Below are positions 58,346-64,000 of a stretch of 64,000 nucleotides of DNA, one piece after another. The DNA comes from Streptococcus peroris ATCC 700780 (lineage in GTDB: Bacteria; Bacillota; Bacilli; Lactobacillales; Streptococcaceae). A program made the translations under genes and the position numbers. The notes beneath the pieces are model-generated. The model was not told the origin of the DNA and made no database searches. It saw nothing but the letters and a program-made list of their open reading frames with translations. Position 1 is the stretch's first letter. Every line of letters begins with the position of its first letter. The stretch spans positions 756,904 through 820,903 of the forward strand of contig NZ_GL732463.1 of NCBI RefSeq assembly GCF_000187585.1, in the 5' to 3' direction.

Positions 58346-58354
58346 ATTATACCA
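58346..58354 (-). promoter_or_regulatory. Extended -10 promoter for glmU operon
   Basis: On the minus strand TGGTATAAT (58354-58346), giving a leader of about 27 bases to the glmU ATG. Confidence 0.6.
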
Positions 58355-58434
58355 TAATTTAGTTTACGATACACGAATTTGGTGAAGTCAGCACCACTCT
58401 AATTGCTGTCAATACTCAATTTAAAGTAAATATT

Positions 58435-58463
58435 TTGATTTTTTTCATTATTTACGATAAACT
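58435..58463 (+). promoter_or_regulatory. Promoter of the GH25 gene, probably leaderless
   Basis: TTGATT (58435-58440), 17-base spacer, TAAACT (58458-58463). The ATG at 58472 is about 9 bases after the -10, so the transcript would have at most 2 leader bases. GAGG lies only 1 base before the ATG, too close to serve as a Shine-Dalgarno sequence. Confidence 0.5.
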
Positions 58464-58471
58464 ATAGAGGT

Positions 58472-59272
58472 ATGAGAAAAAAAATTCGTCCAGCTTTTAT
58501 AGTTACTATATTTGCTATCTTTATAGGGATCCTATTTCTCAATCGACCTCGGTTTGAAGAACACCCTATAAAAACTAAACAAAATCCATTACAAATAGAA
58601 ACACAGGCTCTACATAATTTGGATAAGCCTGTCATAGATATATCCGGTTGGCAACGGCCATCAGAAATCAACTATGATGTTTTATCTCAAAACATCTCTG
58701 GCGCGATTGTTCGAGTTCACAGTGGAAATCAGATTACTACTGAGAATGATGCATCGTATACAAATGGAACAGATAAAGCTTATAAAAGTCATATTTCAGA
58801 GTTCCAAAAAAGAAATGTTCCCGTTGCTGTATATGCATATGTTTCTGGAAAAAATGTTGAGGAAATGGAAAAGGCTGCTGAGTCATTTTATAATTCAGCT
58901 TCACCTTACAACCCTACCTACTATTGGTTAGATGTTGAAGAAAAAACCATGTCAGATATGAACAAAGGGGTTGAAGCTTTCCGCGCGAAACTTGCATCAC
59001 TAGGTGCTAAAAATATCGGCATTTATATTGGTGTGTATTTCATGAAAGAACACAGCATTAGCACTGATAAGTTTTCTGCCGTTTGGATTCCTTCTTATGG
59101 ACTTGATTCAGGTTATTTTGAAAGTTCTCCTAATACAGATCTTGACTTTGATCTTCACCAATTCACTTCAAAAGGAAAATTAGTCGGTTTTGATCACCAC
59201 TTAGATTTAAACATTATTTCCTTATCAAAAAATAAAGAGGAAACATTTAGAAAACTATTTTTAAAACCTTAA
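58472..59272 (+). CDS. GH25 family muramidase, membrane-anchored
   Basis: 266 residues. An N-terminal helix (about 8-23) precedes a linker and a GH25 lysozyme domain (about 55-266): VIDISGWQRPSEINYDVL, YYWLDVEEKTMSDM with the catalytic Asp/Glu pair, IGIYIGVYFMKEH, and DFDLHQFTSKGKLVGFDHHLDLN. Cuts MurNAc-GlcNAc linkages. Absence of wall-binding repeats suggests it stays at the membrane face. Divergent from glmU. Confidence 0.88.
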   Translation: MRKKIRPAFIVTIFAIFIGILFLNRPRFEEHPIKTKQNPLQIETQALHNLDKPVIDISGWQRPSEINYDVLSQNISGAIVRVHSGNQITTENDASYTNGTDKAYKSHISEFQKRNVPVAVYAYVSGKNVEEMEKAAESFYNSASPYNPTYYWLDVEEKTMSDMNKGVEAFRAKLASLGAKNIGIYIGVYFMKEHSISTDKFSAVWIPSYGLDSGYFESSPNTDLDFDLHQFTSKGKLVGFDHHLDLNIISLSKNKEETFRKLFLKP

Positions 59273-59280
59273 ATTCATTA

Positions 59281-59320
59281 AGCAAGTCAGGATTTTCTTC
59301 CACTTGCTTATTTATTTTTC
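59281..59320 (+). terminator. Terminator after the GH25 gene
   Basis: AAGCAAGT (59281-59288) and ACTTGCTT (59303-59310), followed by a T-rich tract. Confidence 0.7.
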
Positions 59321-59329
59321 TTAGTTTGT

Positions 59330-59338
59330 GTTATAATT
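59330..59338 (+). promoter_or_regulatory. Extended -10 promoter for the DUF368-ybaK-phosphatase genes
   Basis: TGTTATAAT at 59330-59338: TG, one base, TATAAT. ATG of the DUF368 gene at 59379. Confidence 0.55.
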
Positions 59339-59378
59339 AAATGAGTATTGTATTTAAAAGAAAGGACGGAGAGAGTTT

Positions 59379-60221
59379 ATGTTATCTTGGATTTCAAAAA
59401 TCATTAAAGGAATAGTTATTGCGCTAGGCTTTATTTTACCAGGTATCTCAGGTGGTGTTCTAGCAGCTATCTTGGGTATTTACGAGCGAATGATTCGATT
59501 TCTCGCCCATCCCTTTAAAAATTTCAAAGAAGATGTATTTTATTTCTTACCAGTTGCTATCGGCATGTTACTTGGAATTGGTCTATTTTCATACCCCATT
59601 GAGTATCTCCTTGAGCATTATCAGGTTTATGTCTTATGGAGTTTTGCGGGTGCCATTATTGGTACAGTTCCAAGTCTTGTGAGGGAAGCTACACAGGATT
59701 CCGATAGAGATAAGATTGATCTAATCTGGTTTTGGGCAACTTTTATCGTTTCTGGGATTGGACTTTACGCTTTAAACTTTGTTGTTGGTTCACTTAACGC
59801 AAGTTTCATAAGTTTTATCTTAGCTGGCGTTCTTCTTGCTCTAGGTGTTTTAGTTCCGGGATTGAGCCCTTCAAACCTACTCTTGATTTTAGGTCTTTAC
59901 AGTCCAATGTTGACCGGTTTTAAGAGTTTTGATTTAATAGGAACTTTTCTTCCAATTGCAATCGGTGCTGGAGCTACTCTAATTATTTTCTCAAAATTGA
60001 TGGACTATGCTCTCCGTGTCTATCACTCCCGTGTCTACCACTTTATCATCGGAATTGTTCTTTCAAGTACCCTTTTGATTTTGATTCCCAATGCTGGTAA
60101 TCCTGAAAGTATCAGCTACAGTGGCTTATCACTTGTGTCCTATGTCATCATCGCTTTCTTCTTTGCTCTCGGCATTTGGTTAGGTATTTGGATGAGTCAG
60201 TTGGAGGATAAATATAAATAA
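59379..60221 (+). CDS. DUF368 family membrane protein, candidate polyprenyl-phosphate transporter (PopT-like)
   Basis: 280 residues with about eight helices. Two inverted repeats carry the family signatures FILPGISGGVLAAILGIYER (about 18-37) and LVPGLSPSNLLLILGLYSP (second half). DUF368/PopT proteins, like DedA/UptA, were recently linked to return of undecaprenyl phosphate across the membrane for wall synthesis; for this species that is inference. Overlaps the next gene by 1 base. Confidence 0.82.
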   Translation: MLSWISKIIKGIVIALGFILPGISGGVLAAILGIYERMIRFLAHPFKNFKEDVFYFLPVAIGMLLGIGLFSYPIEYLLEHYQVYVLWSFAGAIIGTVPSLVREATQDSDRDKIDLIWFWATFIVSGIGLYALNFVVGSLNASFISFILAGVLLALGVLVPGLSPSNLLLILGLYSPMLTGFKSFDLIGTFLPIAIGAGATLIIFSKLMDYALRVYHSRVYHFIIGIVLSSTLLILIPNAGNPESISYSGLSLVSYVIIAFFFALGIWLGIWMSQLEDKYK

Positions 60222-60706
60222 TGGCTAAAAAAGTTAAAGTTAAAAAGACACTAGTCGAACAAATTTTGGCTAAGGCAGGTGTTGAGCATCAAGGTATTCA
60301 AATCAACGCTTTAGAGGGAGAACTTCCTTCGGATTATGATAGAAAACATATCTTTAAAACCTTAGCGCTATTTGGTGACAAAACTGGTCCAGTTATTGGG
60401 ATTGTACCCATAACAGAACATCTTTCCGAAAAGAAATTAGCAAAGATTTCTGGCAATAAAAAAGTGACTATGATACCTCAAAAGGATTTAGAAAAAACAA
60501 CTGGTTATATACATGGAGCTAATAATCCTGTCGGTATCCGTCAAAAACACAACTTCCCTATTTATATTGATGAAAGATCATTGAAATTAGAAAAAATGAT
60601 AGTCTCTGCTGGAGAAGTTGGTCATAGCATCATCATAGCTCCACAAGATTTAGCAGACTTTGTTAAAGCCAACTTTGCAGATATTTTGGAGGATAGCAAG
60701 TCATGA
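60221..60706 (+). CDS. ybaK: Cys-tRNA(Pro)/Cys-tRNA(Cys) deacylase YbaK
   Basis: 161 residues. YbaK signatures GYIHGANNPVGIRQKHNFP and IVSAGEVGHSIIIAPQDL are clear, with the conserved lysine near KKVTMIPQKDLEK. Hydrolyses mischarged Cys-tRNA(Pro). TAATG overlap with the upstream gene and ATGA overlap with the phosphatase indicate one transcript. Confidence 0.92.
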   Translation: MAKKVKVKKTLVEQILAKAGVEHQGIQINALEGELPSDYDRKHIFKTLALFGDKTGPVIGIVPITEHLSEKKLAKISGNKKVTMIPQKDLEKTTGYIHGANNPVGIRQKHNFPIYIDERSLKLEKMIVSAGEVGHSIIIAPQDLADFVKANFADILEDSKS

Positions 60707-61326
60707 AACTTTACTTTGTCCGTCATGGCCGAACAGTTTGGAATTTAGAGGGTCGCTTTCAAGGCGCTGGTGGAGACTCACCTCTTCTACCTGAGTCTAT
60801 TGATACATTAAAGAAACTTGGGCAATATCTTAAGGATATCTCATTTGATAAGATTTATTCGAGTGATTTACCAAGAGCTGTAAAATCAGCTGAAATCATC
60901 CAAAGCCAACTGACAAACCCTTGTCCCTTGGAAAGTGTTCCAGATCTCAGAGAATGGCATCTTGGTAAACTAGAAGGGTTAAAAATTGCTACTTTAAATG
61001 CAATCTATCCGCAGCAGATTCAGGCATTTCGAACCAACTTAGCTAAGTTTGATACCACTATGTTTGAAGCTGAATCACTCTACAGCACAATTCAACGCAC
61101 TACTCAATTTATCAAATCTTTAAAGGATTCTAAGACTGAACAACTCTTACTTGTTGGTCATGGAGCTAACCTTACTGCAAGTATTCGAACACTTTTGGGT
61201 TATAATGAAGCTCTTCTTCGAAAAAATGGAGGATTAGATAACGCAAGCCTAACAATTTTAGAAACTGACGATTTTAAAAAATTTACTCTTAAGAAATGGA
61301 ACGACACCTCGTATCATAAAAAATGA
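60703..61326 (+). CDS. Histidine phosphatase family protein
   Basis: 207 residues. The phosphohistidine motif is LYFVRHGRTVWNLEGRFQG with His8; LLVGHGANL has the second His, and YSSDLPRAVKSAEII the second Arg. Phosphoglycerate mutase-like fold; substrate not predictable. Last gene before the lysS terminator. Confidence 0.9.
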   Translation: MKLYFVRHGRTVWNLEGRFQGAGGDSPLLPESIDTLKKLGQYLKDISFDKIYSSDLPRAVKSAEIIQSQLTNPCPLESVPDLREWHLGKLEGLKIATLNAIYPQQIQAFRTNLAKFDTTMFEAESLYSTIQRTTQFIKSLKDSKTEQLLLVGHGANLTASIRTLLGYNEALLRKNGGLDNASLTILETDDFKKFTLKKWNDTSYHKK

Positions 61327-61327
61327 T

Positions 61328-61358
61328 AGAACTTGATTTGCAGCATCAAGTTCTTTTT
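61328..61358 (+). terminator. Terminator after the histidine phosphatase gene
   Basis: AGAACTTGAT (61328-61337) and ATCAAGTTCT (61345-61354), then TTTT. Confidence 0.8.
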
Positions 61359-61396
61359 AGTTTTTATAGAATATCCGTGAATTTCTCGACTATTTA

Positions 61397-61405
61397 TGAT
61401 AAAAT
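61397..61405 (+). promoter_or_regulatory. Extended -10 promoter for lysS
   Basis: TGATAAAAT at 61397-61405, about 60 bases before the ATG at 61466. The -35 is weak. Confidence 0.45.
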
Positions 61406-61456
61406 GGGAGTATCGTGAAAAAATGATTAATTATTTCAAAATTTGAATTTCATTAG

Positions 61457-62956
<1,500 letters not shown>

Positions 62957-62960
62957 AACC

Positions 62961-62990
62961 AAAACTCCTAGAATACTTCTAGGAGTTTTT
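62961..62990 (+). terminator. Terminator after lysS
   Basis: AAAACTCCTAGAA (62961-62973) and TTCTAGGAGTTTT (62977-62989), 13-bp stem with a 3-base loop. Confidence 0.9.
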
Positions 62991-62997
62991 AGAAACT

Positions 62998-63029
62998 AAA
63001 AGACAACCCTAATCTTAAGGTTGTCTTTT
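62998..63029 (-). terminator. Terminator after fhs
   Basis: AAAAGACAACC (62998-63008) and GGTTGTCTTTT (63019-63029) around a 10-base loop; leftward a T-rich tract follows. Confidence 0.8.
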
Positions 63030-63039
63030 AAAAATTCTA

Positions 63040-64000
63040 TTAGAATAATCCTACAACTGTACCATCACTTTCAACATCCATGTTGAGAGCAGCTGGTCGT
63101 TTTGGAAGTCCAGGCATGGTCATAACGTCACCAGTAAGAGCAACGATGAAGCCCGCACCCAATTTTGGTACCAATTCACGAATGGTAATTTCAAAGTTTT
63201 CAGGCGCACCAAGAGCATTTGGATTATCTGAGAAGCTGTATTGAGTTTTTGCCATACAGATTGGCAGTTTATCCCAACCGTTTTTCACAATTTGAGAGAT
63301 TTGTGTTTGAGCCTTTTTCTCAAAGTTAACCTTGCTACCACGATAGATTTCAGTGACAATCTTCTCAATCTTTTCTTGAACAGAAAGTTCGTTTTCATAG
63401 AGACGTGTGTAGTTTGCTGGGTTTTCGTCGATTGTTTTTACGAGAGTTTCAGCTAGAGCAACTCCTCCTTCAGCTCCATCAGCCCATACGCTAGCTAATT
63501 CGACTGGTACATCGATTGACGCACAAAGTTCTTTCAAGGCTGCAATTTCAGCTTCTGTATCAGAAACAAATTCATTGATAGCAACAACCGCAGGAATACC
63601 GAACTTACGAATATTTTCAACGTGGCGTTTCAGGTTTGCAAATCCAGCACGTACTGCTTCCACATTTTCCTCTGTCAGAGCATCTTTAGCAACTCCACCA
63701 TTCATTTTAAGGGCGCGAAGAGTCGCTACAATGACTACTGCACTTGGAGCTGTTGGCAAGTTTGGAGTCTTGATATCCAGGAACTTCTCTGCACCAAGGT
63801 CTGCACCAAAGCCAGCTTCTGTTACAGTATAATCAGCTAAACGAAGAGCTGTTTTTGTCGCCAATACAGAGTTACAACCGTGGGCAATATTTGCAAAAGG
63901 ACCACCGTGTACAAAGGCTGGTGTACCATAGATTGTTTGCACCAAGTTTGGTTTAATAGCATCTTTCAAAATCAATGCCAAGGCACCCTCAACCTGTAAA
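63040..64000 (-). CDS. fhs: Formate-tetrahydrofolate ligase, partial (N-terminal part outside window)
   Basis: The frame stays open to the window edge; 320 C-terminal residues of about 556 are visible. Recognised stretches: [56 protein letters not shown], then [20 protein letters not shown] near the C-terminus. Makes 10-formyl-tetrahydrofolate from formate, THF and ATP. The TTG at 63981 is internal, not the start. Cells with pyruvate formate-lyase can feed formate into it. Confidence 0.95.
   Translation of the reverse strand, partial: LQVEGALALILKDAIKPNLVQTIYGTPAFVHGGPFANIAHGCNSVLATKTALRLADYTVTEAGFGADLGAEKFLDIKTPNLPTAPSAVVIVATLRALKMNGGVAKDALTEENVEAVRAGFANLKRHVENIRKFGIPAVVAINEFVSDTEAEIAALKELCASIDVPVELASVWADGAEGGVALAETLVKTIDENPANYTRLYENELSVQEKIEKIVTEIYRGSKVNFEKKAQTQISQIVKNGWDKLPICMAKTQYSFSDNPNALGAPENFEITIRELVPKLGAGFIVALTGDVMTMPGLPKRPAALNMDVESDGTVVGLF

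Overview
The window looks like a chromosomal segment of a mitis-group Streptococcus (S. mitis / oralis / infantis type). Evidence: AT-rich DNA, streptococcus-specific genes (xerS with its difSL site, rexAB, relQ, mutX, macP), a LytB-type choline-binding glucosaminidase, LPXTG surface proteins, and a pyruvate-dehydrogenase-type operon whose only lipoyl domain sits on E3. No rRNA, tRNA, IS element, prophage or CRISPR array was seen.

Layout. 1-6.3 kb: a partial small gene, tex, a SprT-like protein, a PspC-domain protein, and a BceAB-type ABC transporter behind a small ORF and a BceR-like operator. 6.3-8.1 kb: a VIT-family transporter, a decayed sulfhydrylase remnant and radC. 8.2-12.9 kb: a leftward cluster (CYTH protein, prs, cysteine desulfurase, two small conserved genes, rex, a class I amidotransferase). 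13.1-16.4 kb: relQ-nadK-RluA-type synthase-pta. 16.6-19.8 kb: rbgA-rnhB-clc. 19.9-22.0 kb: a CPBP protease-like gene, difSL and xerS. 22.1-29.0 kb: a hypothetical gene, then lplA and the dehydrogenase complex genes. 29.2-34.9 kb: leftward housekeeping genes (HAD phosphatase, DUF4336, ung, mutX, pyrC, MATE). 35.4-44.0 kb: a surface/accessory region (Cna-type LPXTG adhesin, LytB-like hydrolase, glycosyltransferase-GtrA plus phosphodiester-glycosidase cluster, second LPXTG protein). 44.2-55.2 kb: YkgJ-type protein, rexAB, Cof-type phosphatase, SemiSWEET, pcrA. 55.4-60.2 kb: mtnN, macP, nudix, glmU, GH25 muramidase and a DUF368 polyprenyl-phosphate transporter candidate. 60.2-64 kb: ybaK, a histidine phosphatase, lysS and the 3' part of fhs.

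Architecture. The difSL site at 20876-20906 and xerS place the window at the replication terminus. Genes are mainly rightward just left of the site (13-22 kb) and leftward to its right (22-35 kb), as expected where the two forks meet.

Regulation and oddities. I found a near-perfect Rex-type operator over a predicted promoter of the Cna-type adhesin. A BceR-type inverted repeat precedes the ABC transporter, and the xerS -35 box lies inside difSL. Four copies of an ACATAA-N6-TTATGT palindrome occur around the terminus. A tandem hairpin repeat lies inside the dehydrogenase operon. The lytB-like gene appears to be one A short in the A tract right after its start codon. Two genes (tex and the GH25 gene) look leaderless.
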